Shown here piece by piece: positions 41,718-50,168 of a stretch of 51,927 nt of DNA (position 1 is its first letter; every line of letters starts with the position of its first letter). The notes below the pieces were generated by a model. That model made no database searches. It saw nothing but the letters and a program-made list of their open reading frames with translations, and was not told where the DNA came from. Source of the DNA: Loigolactobacillus binensis (lineage in GTDB: Bacteria > Bacillota > Bacilli > Lactobacillales > Lactobacillaceae). The stretch is from assembly GCF_005405165.1 (NCBI RefSeq), contig NZ_BJDN01000022.1:1-51927 (forward strand). The letters run 5' to 3'. The translations under genes and the position numbers were made by a program.

Positions 41718-42455
41718 ATGATCAAAGACAAGGTAGTTGTAATTACAGGTGCTTCAAGTGGAATTGGCGCGGCCAGTGCCAAAGCATTAGCTGCAAAAGG
41801 TGCCCAAGTTGTGCTCGGTGCCCGGCGTGGCGATCGTTTAGATCAACTTGTGACTGAAATTAAGCAGGCTGGTGGGCAAGCGATCGCGTTACCCACTGAT
41901 GTGACTAAACGGGAACAAGTTCAGGCGCTAGTCGATTTGGCGGTCAGTCATTTTGGTCGCCTAGATGTTTTATATAACAATGCTGGCGTCATGCCGATTT
42001 CAGAACTACATTTATTAAAAGTCAACGAATGGGATACAATGATCGACGTCAATATTAAAGGCGTTTTGTACGGTATTGCGGCCGCGCTACCGATCATGCA
42101 CCAACAAGGTGGCGGCCAGATCATCACCACTGATTCTGTCGCCGGCCACGTGGTGCACGCCAACACCGCAGTATACGCCGGAACCAAATTTGCGGTACGC
42201 ACTATCATGGAGGGCTTACGCCAAGAGGAAAGCAAGCACAATATTCGCGCCATGATCGTCTCTCCTGGCGTTGTCGAAACTGAATTATATTCGACGATCA
42301 CCGATCAGCAGACCCGCGATAGTACTTACCATAATCAGCGTACCTGGGGTTTAAAAGCTAATGATGTTGCTAACGCCGTAGTTTACGCGATCGATCAACC
42401 AGCCAATGTTAATATTAACGAAATTCTATTACGGCCAACACCACAAGAACACTAA
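41718..42455 (+). CDS. SDR-family NAD(P)-dependent oxidoreductase
   Basis: 245 residues. Cofactor motif TGASSGIG (10-17), NNAG (87-90) and the catalytic Ser 140, Tyr 153, Lys 157 (YAGTK) are complete. The start at 41718 is chosen from AAGGAAG 7 bp upstream; the preceding ATG at 41715 is the alternative. The LGARRGDRLDQL segment after the second strand has basic residues, fitting NADP. It may be cotranscribed with the phosphatase and tetR and ends at a strong terminator. Confidence 0.9.
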   Translation: MIKDKVVVITGASSGIGAASAKALAAKGAQVVLGARRGDRLDQLVTEIKQAGGQAIALPTDVTKREQVQALVDLAVSHFGRLDVLYNNAGVMPISELHLLKVNEWDTMIDVNIKGVLYGIAAALPIMHQQGGGQIITTDSVAGHVVHANTAVYAGTKFAVRTIMEGLRQEESKHNIRAMIVSPGVVETELYSTITDQQTRDSTYHNQRTWGLKANDVANAVVYAIDQPANVNINEILLRPTPQEH

Positions 42456-42493
42456 AAAAAGCAATTCCGTGTTAATACGGAATTGCTTTTTTT
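42454..42493. terminator. Bidirectional terminator
   Basis: A perfect 17-bp stem AAAAAAAGCAATTCCGT / ACGGAATTGCTTTTTTT with a 6-nt loop. It ends in the last codon of the M20 gene and begins one base before the end of the SDR gene. Confidence 0.9.
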
Positions 42494-43637
42494 AACGTAA
42501 AAATTGTAAAATCACTTGTTGATAGATCGTGATCGCCGCCAGATAATCTTTGATCGCCACATATTCATCAACTTGATGGCTGCTGTTGTTCCCCGGGCCA
42601 AAAATAACTACTGGGAACTTCTGGGCTGCCCGAATAAATTCAGAAGCATCCGTAGCGCCACTATCGCCAACTACCGCAACTTGCTGGCCTAAAGTATGGC
42701 TAGCTACCCGCCGGAAAAGCTGAACAAATGGTGCCTGCGCGTTACCAGGTAGGGGACTTTCCGGATAATGATAGGTCAAAGTTAAATTATTTTCTGGCTG
42801 CTGATTGAGTTGTGCAACTAAGTCAGTCACCTCCGCCATCAATGGTTGGTTGGGGTATAACGGCGTTGTCCGAATATTACCGTATAGCCGCGCTCGTGCC
42901 GGAATTGAGTTGATCTGCTCGCCCCCAACAATTTGCGTCACATTATGTAATAAACTCCCCAACACTGGATCAATCTTAGTTTTAGATGCCATCAATTGCG
43001 TTATTGCCGTATAAAACCGGAATAATTGATCGATGGCGTTATTGCCGGCCTCGGGATTGGCGCTATGAGCCGCCTTACCTTCAGCAGCTAATTCATAATC
43101 GATCACCCCACGGTGCGTATATTCCACTTGTAGTTGACTGGGCTCACCGACGATCAAAGCATCCAATTCGTCCGCAAAACCTTGACGGGTCAACTGAGCC
43201 GCCCCATAATTGCCGGTTTCTTCACCAATCGTGGCAAATAACCGAATCGAACCAGTAAAGACACGCTTTTCAGCCAACAAATCCAGCAGCACATAGATCA
43301 ATGCTGCCAAACCGCCCTTCATATCGCTGGCGCCCCGACCATAAACATTATCAGCATCCATTTCTCCTGCAAACGGTGGATGCCGCCACGCACTAACATC
43401 ACCTGGTGACACCACATCTAAGTGACCGGCTAAGCCTAACGTTTTCCCTGACTGGTCACCGTGGATCGTGATCACCAAATTAGACCGCCCCGGCGCATAA
43501 TTAACAACGGTCACTTGAGCAGCAGGATAGTCATCAAATAATAGCTTGATATAATCGGCCACTTGGGCTTCGTGGTTGTTCACCGATTTAATTTTTAATA
43601 GATCTTGTAATATCTTCAGTGCCTTACGCTTATCCAT
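42492..43637 (-). CDS. M20-family metallopeptidase, ArgE/DapE-like
   Basis: 381 residues. Zinc ligands and catalytic acids: GHLDVV (His 72, Asp 74), GRGASDMKGG (Asp 105), IGEETG (Glu 139, Glu 140), and a C-terminal GPGNNSSHQVDEYV His. The dimerisation domain occupies about 175-285. The pattern fits succinyl-diaminopimelate desuccinylase or acetylornithine deacetylase relatives; without dap or arg neighbours I leave the substrate open. It is monocistronic. Confidence 0.9.
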   Translation of the reverse strand: MDKRKALKILQDLLKIKSVNNHEAQVADYIKLLFDDYPAAQVTVVNYAPGRSNLVITIHGDQSGKTLGLAGHLDVVSPGDVSAWRHPPFAGEMDADNVYGRGASDMKGGLAALIYVLLDLLAEKRVFTGSIRLFATIGEETGNYGAAQLTRQGFADELDALIVGEPSQLQVEYTHRGVIDYELAAEGKAAHSANPEAGNNAIDQLFRFYTAITQLMASKTKIDPVLGSLLHNVTQIVGGEQINSIPARARLYGNIRTTPLYPNQPLMAEVTDLVAQLNQQPENNLTLTYHYPESPLPGNAQAPFVQLFRRVASHTLGQQVAVVGDSGATDASEFIRAAQKFPVVIFGPGNNSSHQVDEYVAIKDYLAAITIYQQVILQFLR

Positions 43638-43708
43638 TAACTGGTAACCTCTTTCACCCGATTTAATCTTAATGATAGCAGAAAATCAACAAAAATGATG
43701 TTTAATCA

Positions 43709-43751
43709 TAAAAAAAGCGTTGAACAGCATAAAATTATGCCGATCAACGCT
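43709..43751 (-). terminator. Terminator of the two-component operon
   Basis: AGCGTTGA / TCAACGCT outer stem with an inner GCATAA / TTATGC stem, then a long T run on the minus strand. It lies 68 bases after the response-regulator stop. Confidence 0.8.
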
Positions 43752-43818
43752 AAAATCATTCTTGAAACGAACCTAATCAGCGCTTTATACCTATTTAGCA
43801 TCTACCTCAAAGCGAGCC

Positions 43819-44448
43819 TTAAATAAGCCGTTGTTTAGCGGCCACCGCAATGGCCTGCGCCCGATTTGAAACTTGCAGAATCTCATAGATCTCGGTTAAA
43901 TAGGCCTTGACAGTTCGATCCGTTACAAAAATTTCGGCCGCAATTTCCTTGTTAGTCAGTCCTTGGGCAACTTTTTTTAATAAGGCGATCTGTTTAGCGC
44001 TTAGCCGTTGCGTTGCCTGTCCCGCGCTTTTAGCCCGCATGACTTGGGCCACGACCGCATCACTCATCGCCAAATAATCATCATTGGTGGCAACTTTTTC
44101 GATAAACTGAATGATCTTAGTCGGCGGTTCGTCCTTTAAAATATAACCTTGAACGCCTAACGCTAGCATATTAGCGGCAACAGTAACATCCAGTTCAGTG
44201 GAAAGAATAATGATCTTTGCTGGCACTTTAAGTCGTTTAATCAGCTCAGTGCCATCCATTTTTGGCATTCGAATATCCACCAAGATCACATCAGGGGCCT
44301 GTGGTGATTTTTCTAGCGCGGCCAACGCTTCAACACCATTGGCGGCTGTAGCAACGACGGCCAACTCCGGCTGAATATTGATCACCATTTCTAAGCCCTC
44401 GCGTACGATCGGGTGATCATCAACGATCATGACATCAATCATTTTCAT
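43819..44448 (-). CDS. LuxR/NarL-type response regulator
   Basis: 209 residues. The receiver has DDHPIVREGL at the start, phospho-acceptor Asp 58 (ILVDIRMP), the Thr/Ser of ILSTE and Lys of ILKDE. A LuxR helix-turn-helix follows (LSAKQIALLKKVAQGLTNKEIAAEIFVTDRTVKAYL, about 147-182). It overlaps the kinase gene by about 14 bases, so translation is coupled; starts at 44442 and 44454 are also possible. The likely target is the ABC transporter upstream. Confidence 0.92.
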   Translation of the reverse strand: MKMIDVMIVDDHPIVREGLEMVINIQPELAVVATAANGVEALAALEKSPQAPDVILVDIRMPKMDGTELIKRLKVPAKIIILSTELDVTVAANMLALGVQGYILKDEPPTKIIQFIEKVATNDDYLAMSDAVVAQVMRAKSAGQATQRLSAKQIALLKKVAQGLTNKEIAAEIFVTDRTVKAYLTEIYEILQVSNRAQAIAVAAKQRLI

Positions 44449-45661
44449 GCCCACAAATCTTAACTTCGATCATCACTGTCGTCCCTTCATCTGGTGTGCT
44501 CAATATTTTCAAGTCACCGCCATGTTGTTGGGCCCGCTCGCGCATCCCAATCAGACCATAATGACCACGACGATAACTTGGTGCATTAACAAAAACCTTA
44601 CCGTTATTATACACCGCAATGACCAACCGATCATTAACAATGTGGGCACTGACCTTAGCCTGATCCGTGTCAGCATGTTTGATTACGTTCATTAAGGCCT
44701 CATTCACCATGCGAATAACGTCGATCAAAAGTTCACCACCTAATTTGATTTCTTCAGGTACAACTAATGTCGTTTGTAAATTGTATTTAGCCTGCAATAA
44801 CTGAGTTTTCTCAAGTAGTTTATATTTAAGACTTGTCGTCATTTGCTGATCCGGGAGTTGCCGATATTTAGTGATTGTTTCCCGTGATTCAGTGATCGCC
44901 GTTTGCGTCATTTTTTGCACTAGGTCAAGCTTAGTTGTTGCCTGAGCCAATTGGTTACTGTCGAGATACATTTTCACTGCAGTAAGTTGTAAATTAATAC
45001 CCACTAGATCTTGTGTGATCGTATCGTGAAGTTCACGCGCCATTTTTTGCCTAATCGCTTCAGCAGTTAGCCGGGCCACCTCATGATAAGCCTCATTCAA
45101 CTCATTGTTGACTTGCTTCAACTGAATTGATTGAAAGATCCGCATGTACGTTGTGGTGTAATAATAACGCGCAATAAACCAGATCGCCACGATTGCTTCC
45201 AGTAATAAAAACAGATGACCGAGACTATGGTCAGTGATTCCTAGAATCAGTATCACTGTGGTGTACATTAAAAATAAAGGCGAGAAATGGCGTTCAATTT
45301 GACCACTTAACGCCATTTCTTCAATGATCAAAACGGGCACAAACCCAACTAACCAAGAAGACCTTGCTGTGTGATCAGTGATCATTAACGCCATCACGAT
45401 CGTAGTCAGTATCTGTAGGGAAAAGAATAAGGTTCCTTGCTTAATGCGTACCAACCAGTTAGCAAATACCAACAAGAAGAGCTGGCCGAACATAAAAAAG
45501 CCGGCCATAAAACTGGAAAGTGCAATTTTTTTCATATTGGGCCCAGCAAGATAGAGCGAAAACATATAGACGATCACCAGCCACAGTAGAATCGCATACC
45601 GACTATGCTTAAAAAATTGCCGGCGAATCTTACCTTTTATTTCCGCATCCACAACTTTCAC
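44435..45661 (-). CDS. HisKA_3-type sensor histidine kinase
   Basis: 408 residues. Four to six membrane spans (about 22-170) without a large sensor loop are followed by the dimerisation box MARELHDTITQDLVG (His 212) and a GHKL ATPase domain (VNEALMNVIKHADTDQ, YGLIGMRERAQQHGGDL). This is the LiaS/DesK-type kinase paired with NarL-type regulators. It has its own promoter at 45731-45760, 192 bp from the permease gene. Confidence 0.92.
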   Translation of the reverse strand: MKVVDAEIKGKIRRQFFKHSRYAILLWLVIVYMFSLYLAGPNMKKIALSSFMAGFFMFGQLFLLVFANWLVRIKQGTLFFSLQILTTIVMALMITDHTARSSWLVGFVPVLIIEEMALSGQIERHFSPLFLMYTTVILILGITDHSLGHLFLLLEAIVAIWFIARYYYTTTYMRIFQSIQLKQVNNELNEAYHEVARLTAEAIRQKMARELHDTITQDLVGINLQLTAVKMYLDSNQLAQATTKLDLVQKMTQTAITESRETITKYRQLPDQQMTTSLKYKLLEKTQLLQAKYNLQTTLVVPEEIKLGGELLIDVIRMVNEALMNVIKHADTDQAKVSAHIVNDRLVIAVYNNGKVFVNAPSYRRGHYGLIGMRERAQQHGGDLKILSTPDEGTTVMIEVKICGHEND

Positions 45662-45730
45662 CCTTTCGTTTTAAAAAAGCAGATTAAGCGTACTTTGTTA
45701 AACGTTGATTGCACTACTAGCTTTGTTTGT

Positions 45731-45760
45731 ATCATAATCCTTCTCCGATCCGCCTGACAA
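45731..45760 (-). promoter_or_regulatory. Promoter of the two-component genes
   Basis: Minus strand: TTGTCA (45755-45760), 18 bp, TATGAT (45731-45736), about 70 bp before the kinase start. Confidence 0.6.
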
Positions 45761-45853
45761 GTAAGATCGCAATAGCTAACACAGCATTTGACTCAAGCAA
45801 TGAGACTTAGCAACCAGGTTTTGCCTACACATACCGGCGTAAATGCTTAAAAA

Positions 45854-46573
45854 TTAAAGCGGTAGATCTTTTTTGGCAAAGAAGGCGGTGCCGACACCAA
45901 AAGTGGCCACTGCGATCCCACCAAGCACCGCTAGTTTAGGTAACCACTGGGATCCTTCGATCATAATATTCTTGTAGTCAAACAGCGAAACAATAGTAAG
46001 ATCCTGTACGGTATCTAAAGCTTTCACGCCATAGTCAGCAAATGAACCGATAATCGCTAATAAGATGAATAAAATAACCAATAAACCACCGGTTCCCAGC
46101 GCAAACTTTGATAAATTAAAAATACCTGACGCCGCAAACACAATACCGGCAAAAGCTAGCGCAACCATAAAGGCACCTAAATTTAAATCGATCAACACTT
46201 GGCTTTTGAACCCAGCGTCAGCAATATTATTGGCCAATAAACTGGTTCCAACCATCAGGCCAAAGGTAACGATCAATGAACCGATCAGGTAGCCCATCTG
46301 GGTCAAGGCCACAGTAGTCCGTTTGATCGGCGCCGTTAGAATATACGCCATTGAACCTTGATCAACTTGACCAACCAAAACTTTATCACCACAAATAACG
46401 ACAAATAGCGCAATAATCGTTGAAGCCAACATGCCGTAATACATCGGTCCAACCATTGTTGCCGTTTGCTTCATTAAGATCAATTGGGCCAAGATAGCGT
46501 TCATAACCAGTGTGACTAGGCTCCAAACAGCAAAATTTGCTTTGAAGGTTTGTTTTAATAGTGGAAAACTCAT
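45854..46573 (-). CDS. ABC-2 type permease
   Basis: 239 residues, six membrane spans (about 15-33, 45-66, 95-117, 133-153, 157-180, 213-230). An extracytoplasmic loop is small. It follows two ATPase genes in the same direction, so it is the membrane part of their transporter. The layout resembles bacteriocin- or peptide-resistance exporters of the ABC-2/BcrB kind; the substrate is not known. Confidence 0.8.
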   Translation of the reverse strand: MSFPLLKQTFKANFAVWSLVTLVMNAILAQLILMKQTATMVGPMYYGMLASTIIALFVVICGDKVLVGQVDQGSMAYILTAPIKRTTVALTQMGYLIGSLIVTFGLMVGTSLLANNIADAGFKSQVLIDLNLGAFMVALAFAGIVFAASGIFNLSKFALGTGGLLVILFILLAIIGSFADYGVKALDTVQDLTIVSLFDYKNIMIEGSQWLPKLAVLGGIAVATFGVGTAFFAKKDLPL

Positions 46574-46651
46574 TTTAATTTACCTACTTTCTATGTCTGC
46601 TTTGTTTTAACGTAAGCTGTAAAACATGACTTACTTTTGCCGCACACCTGA

Positions 46652-47548
46652 TTAGTGAGTGGCAAGTTCTTTTTCAAAGTAATTATCCAAGTTTTGAATA
46701 CTAAAACTAATGTTTTGTAACTCAATCGTTTGTAATAAGTCCAATAAAGGTGCCGTTTGTTTTTCGTTAACGAGTAAAGTGACTGTATAACGTTCTGGTT
46801 CAGAGTCGACCAATTCAAAATTTGTTTGCATCAATCGATTGTAATCCTGTTCATCGGTACCTTGAATCATAACCCGTTGATATTGATGCAAGGCGGTCAC
46901 CTTTTTCTGATCCAACTGATCAATGACCTGACCGTTTTTTAGAAATAAAATACGGTCACAGGTTCGCTCCAACTCATTAAACATATGACTACTTAAAAAT
47001 ACCGTTGTTCCCTTGGTCTTGACCTGTAAAAGCAGGTCAATAAAGGTTTCCCGCATGACTGGATCAAGTCCGGTTGTCGGTTCATCCAACAATAATAGTG
47101 GTGCTTGTGTCATGAAGGCGCACACTAACGCCGTTTTTTGCTTCATGCCTTTACTCATCCGTTTAATGTCAGCAGTTAAATCAATTTTGAATCGTTGAAT
47201 TAATTCGTTAACGTAGACATCTTGCGACCTACGTAATAACTCCAGTTGCATTTTTAGAAAGGTTGCACCAGATTTGGTATCCGGAAAGGCAATCTCCCCA
47301 GGCACATAACCGATCAATGCTTTGGTTTTAGCCGCACTTTGCCAAGTATCCAAACCACTGATCTCGCTATGCCCGCTAGTCGGTTTGATAAATCCCATTA
47401 ACATCCGCATCGTGGTCGTTTTGCCGGCTCCATTTTGACCAACGATACCAACGATTTCGCCAGGCCTGATTTGTAACTTCATGCCGAAAACACCGCGCTC
47501 TTGTTTATATGCTTTAGTTAACTTAGTCATTTCGATCATTGCTTGCAT
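46652..47548 (-). CDS. ABC transporter ATPase, second of two
   Basis: 298 residues. Walker A GQNGAGKTT, the signature helix reads MSKGMKQK instead of LSGGQ, Walker B LLLLDEP, and H-loop LSSHMF. A C-terminal about 80-residue extension (DQLDQKKVTALHQYQRVMIQ ...) follows the ATPase core. AGGAGG lies 8 bp before the ATG. It is 19 bp downstream of the first ATPase gene. Confidence 0.9.
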   Translation of the reverse strand: MQAMIEMTKLTKAYKQERGVFGMKLQIRPGEIVGIVGQNGAGKTTTMRMLMGFIKPTSGHSEISGLDTWQSAAKTKALIGYVPGEIAFPDTKSGATFLKMQLELLRRSQDVYVNELIQRFKIDLTADIKRMSKGMKQKTALVCAFMTQAPLLLLDEPTTGLDPVMRETFIDLLLQVKTKGTTVFLSSHMFNELERTCDRILFLKNGQVIDQLDQKKVTALHQYQRVMIQGTDEQDYNRLMQTNFELVDSEPERYTVTLLVNEKQTAPLLDLLQTIELQNISFSIQNLDNYFEKELATH

Positions 47549-47567
47549 ATTTTTTCCTCCTATTCAG

Positions 47568-48473
47568 CTAAATAGTTTTAAAAACCTTATCCGTTTGATA
47601 AAAAGCTAAGAAGTATTGTTCCAAATCGAATTTATGTTCAACTAATTTGGTCACATGGCGATCCTGTAATTGCTGCCGAAAAAAAGTGTTTAAATCGGCT
47701 AATTTAATTTTGACCGTTAAACTGTTGGACCCACATTTACCAGTAAGATCGTGTTTGGCCTGCTTTAAGTCGGCCTGACTGGCAAAAAATAATTCAAAAG
47801 TCTTTTCCCCTTTATTTTGTAACTTGTTGGCATCAACACTGGAGACAATTCGACCATCTTTAATAATGGCAATACGGTCACAAGTGGCCTCTACTTCAGG
47901 AAAAATATGGCTGGAAAGTAGGATCGTTTTATGCCGCCGCTTCTCCTTGACCATAAATTGAATAAATTTATCTTGCATTGCTGGATCAAGCCCACTTGTC
48001 GGTTCATCAAGGATCAAAATTTCGGGATCAGCTAAAAAGGCTGTGACAACAGCTAATTTTCGCTTTGTACCTAAACTCATCCGTTTAGTGCTGCCGCTGG
48101 GATCAAGCTCGAAAAAATCAAGTAATTCATTCAAGTAACGATCATCCGTTACATGGCGCATTTTTTGCATTGTTCGAATGAATTCCCAGCCACTAACACC
48201 TTCAGGTAACGCAATCTCCCCAGGTAAATAACCAACGTGCTGCATTACTTGATCGTACTGCGTGGTGCAGTCCAGACCTAATACACTGGCTGAACCTTTG
48301 CCTGGCTTAGTGAACCCCATAATATGCCGGATTGTCGTCGTTTTACCTGCCCCATTTGGCCCTAAAAAACCGAAGACCTCACCTGGTTCAATTGTAAAAT
48401 TAACGTCAAAAATACCGCGACCATGGCCAAAATCTTTAGTTAGATGTTTTACTTTTAATGCTGCTTGTACCAT
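47568..48473 (-). CDS. ABC transporter ATPase, first of two
   Basis: 301 residues. Walker A GPNGAGKTT, signature helix MSLGTKRK, Walker B ILILDEP, H-loop LLSSHIF, then a C-terminal domain. It is a diverged paralogue of the second ATPase; the two probably form a heterodimer with the shared permease. GAGGG lies 7 bp before the ATG. First gene of the five-gene run ending in the response regulator. Confidence 0.9.
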   Translation of the reverse strand: MVQAALKVKHLTKDFGHGRGIFDVNFTIEPGEVFGFLGPNGAGKTTTIRHIMGFTKPGKGSASVLGLDCTTQYDQVMQHVGYLPGEIALPEGVSGWEFIRTMQKMRHVTDDRYLNELLDFFELDPSGSTKRMSLGTKRKLAVVTAFLADPEILILDEPTSGLDPAMQDKFIQFMVKEKRRHKTILLSSHIFPEVEATCDRIAIIKDGRIVSSVDANKLQNKGEKTFELFFASQADLKQAKHDLTGKCGSNSLTVKIKLADLNTFFRQQLQDRHVTKLVEHKFDLEQYFLAFYQTDKVFKTI

Positions 48474-48635
48474 TATTTTGCCCTCGCTTTACTTTTATGT
48501 CTTAGTTCAAATAACTTGATGTCTTTATTATCAAACTAACACGCCGCACTTTTAATGGACCATTGGGAACAAGTTGATTTCCCCAAAGGGAGGGCGCTAT
48601 TAAAATGCTTACTGCATTAATAAAAAAGAACACTG

Positions 48636-48690
48636 CATGTTGACTTTAAATCAACATGTGCTATTATATAGTTGTTGTTAATAAAACAAC
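48636..48690 (+). promoter_or_regulatory. Promoter and Rrf2-type operators of the quinone-reductase-like gene
   Basis: TTGACT (48640-48645), 16 bp, TATTAT (48662-48667). CATGTTGA-N7-TCAACATG (48636-48658) is a perfect palindrome over the -35. GTTGTT-N5-AACAAC (48674-48690) is a second one over the transcript start. Both are good repressor positions. Confidence 0.65.
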
Positions 48691-48717
48691 ATCAAACTTG
48701 AAAGGAAATTTCTACTT

Positions 48718-49575
48718 ATGAAATACGCAATTACTGCTGCAACTGGTCATTTTGGTCAAACCGCCGTTAATGAACTTTTAAAACTAACTGATCGGCACAA
48801 TGTGATCGCGATCGCACGCAATGTGGCTAAGGCTAAGGAATTATTACCGCAAGGAATTGAAATTCGCCAAGCTGATTATGCGGACGCAACCGCAATGACA
48901 ACCGCACTGCAAGGTGTTGAACGCCTACTTTTCATTTCATCCCAACCAGGCGGCGCCGTTGCCCGGGATGTTCAGCACCAAAATGTCGTTAAAGCCTTAG
49001 CGGCAGCCAACGTTAAGTTTGTCGCCTACACCAGTTTTCCTAATGCTCAAAACGCAACTAGCGCTTTAGCTGGCGATCACAAGATCACAGAAAACGCTAT
49101 TAAAAATACGGGCGTAGCACACGCGTTCTTACGCAACAACTGGTATTTGGAAAATGAAATTGGCTTTTTGCAAAATGGTGCCGCTGATCAAGTTGCCGCC
49201 TACTGGGCCAGTGGCAATGCCGGCTGGGCGCTGGAACGTGAATTTGCCGCAGCGGCCGCTAAAGTGTTAACATTAAGTGATCCGCAGGAAGTCTATGAAT
49301 TTGCCGGTCCAGCTCACACTTATGCTGACTTAGGTGCTGCCTTAAAGCAGGCTACCGGTAATGATTTTACCGTCAAACAAGTTACTGCCGCCGAATACCA
49401 AGCCGGCTTGGAGGCCGCTGGTCTGGATACAAACACAGCGGCGTTGTTTACTTCTTTCCAGGCGCCGATCAATGATGGTTCGTTAAACGAACAGACCACT
49501 GACCTGCAAACGGTACTCGGTCATGATTTGACTGCCCTTCCCGATGCGATCCACGAAATTCTTAGTCGAAACTAG
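48718..49575 (+). CDS. NAD(P)H:quinone oxidoreductase type-2-like (NmrA family)
   Basis: 285 residues. An N-terminal Rossmann motif TAATGHFGQT (7-16) is of the atypical-SDR GxxGxxG type; FISSQPGG and NWYLEN follow as in QOR2/NmrA-like proteins. The catalytic Tyr-Lys pair of classical SDRs is missing, as is usual in this group. AAAGGAAA lies before the ATG. It is followed after 9 bp by an Rrf2 regulator with a single Cys, a typical redox-stress pair. Confidence 0.88.
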   Translation: MKYAITAATGHFGQTAVNELLKLTDRHNVIAIARNVAKAKELLPQGIEIRQADYADATAMTTALQGVERLLFISSQPGGAVARDVQHQNVVKALAAANVKFVAYTSFPNAQNATSALAGDHKITENAIKNTGVAHAFLRNNWYLENEIGFLQNGAADQVAAYWASGNAGWALEREFAAAAAKVLTLSDPQEVYEFAGPAHTYADLGAALKQATGNDFTVKQVTAAEYQAGLEAAGLDTNTAALFTSFQAPINDGSLNEQTTDLQTVLGHDLTALPDAIHEILSRN

Positions 49576-49584
49576 GTGTGATGA

Positions 49585-50013
49585 ATGAAGTACTCCCACA
49601 AGTTAAGTGACGCGATCCATATTCTGGCGTATCTAATTATTTACAAAAATGATGATCTCTCTAGCAAAGCCATCGCTGCCAGCATCGAGGCCAATGCCAG
49701 TGTCGTTCGTAATCTCATGTCTGATCTGCGCAGAGCAGGCCTGATCAAAACCCAGCCGGGGATCGCTAGCACCACACTTAGTGTCGAGCCCGATCAAATC
49801 ACGATCTTAGATGTTTATCAGGCGATCAATATGGATCATAATTTGTTACACATTGATCCTAAAACCAATCCGCGCTGTATCGTTGGCGGCAATATTCAGG
49901 ATACATTAAACATGTATTACGCAGATATTGAAGCAACTGCTTTTCAACGGATGAAGGAAATCACGTTGCAGGCGATCACCGACGATATTTTAGCACGACA
50001 GCAAGCCAAATGA
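49585..50013 (+). CDS. Rrf2-family regulator with one Cys
   Basis: 142 residues. Winged helix-turn-helix SSKAIAASIEANASVVRNLMSDLRRAGLIKT (about 26-56), then the dimerisation helix. The only cysteine is Cys 98 (TNPRCIVGG), so no Fe-S cluster of the three-Cys Rrf2 type is held; thiol-based sensing, as in the YwnA/HypR-like members, is likelier. It is probably the repressor acting on the palindromes before the reductase gene. Confidence 0.88.
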   Translation: MKYSHKLSDAIHILAYLIIYKNDDLSSKAIAASIEANASVVRNLMSDLRRAGLIKTQPGIASTTLSVEPDQITILDVYQAINMDHNLLHIDPKTNPRCIVGGNIQDTLNMYYADIEATAFQRMKEITLQAITDDILARQQAK

Positions 50014-50027
50014 AGTGAGCCTAAATA

Positions 50028-50071
50028 AAAAAGGGTAGTGCCATAAGTAAATTTATGGCACTACCCTTTTT
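50028..50071. terminator. Bidirectional terminator
   Basis: A perfect 19-bp stem AAAAAGGGTAGTGCCATAA / TTATGGCACTACCCTTTTT with a 6-nt loop, between convergent genes. Confidence 0.9.
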
Positions 50072-50168
50072 CACATTTTTAGACAATATAGTCAAAAGCA
50101 GTTCTATAAAACTATTTTTGCACACACACTTTTTACAATATTCAGGCAACTTTATGAATTCTGCTGAA

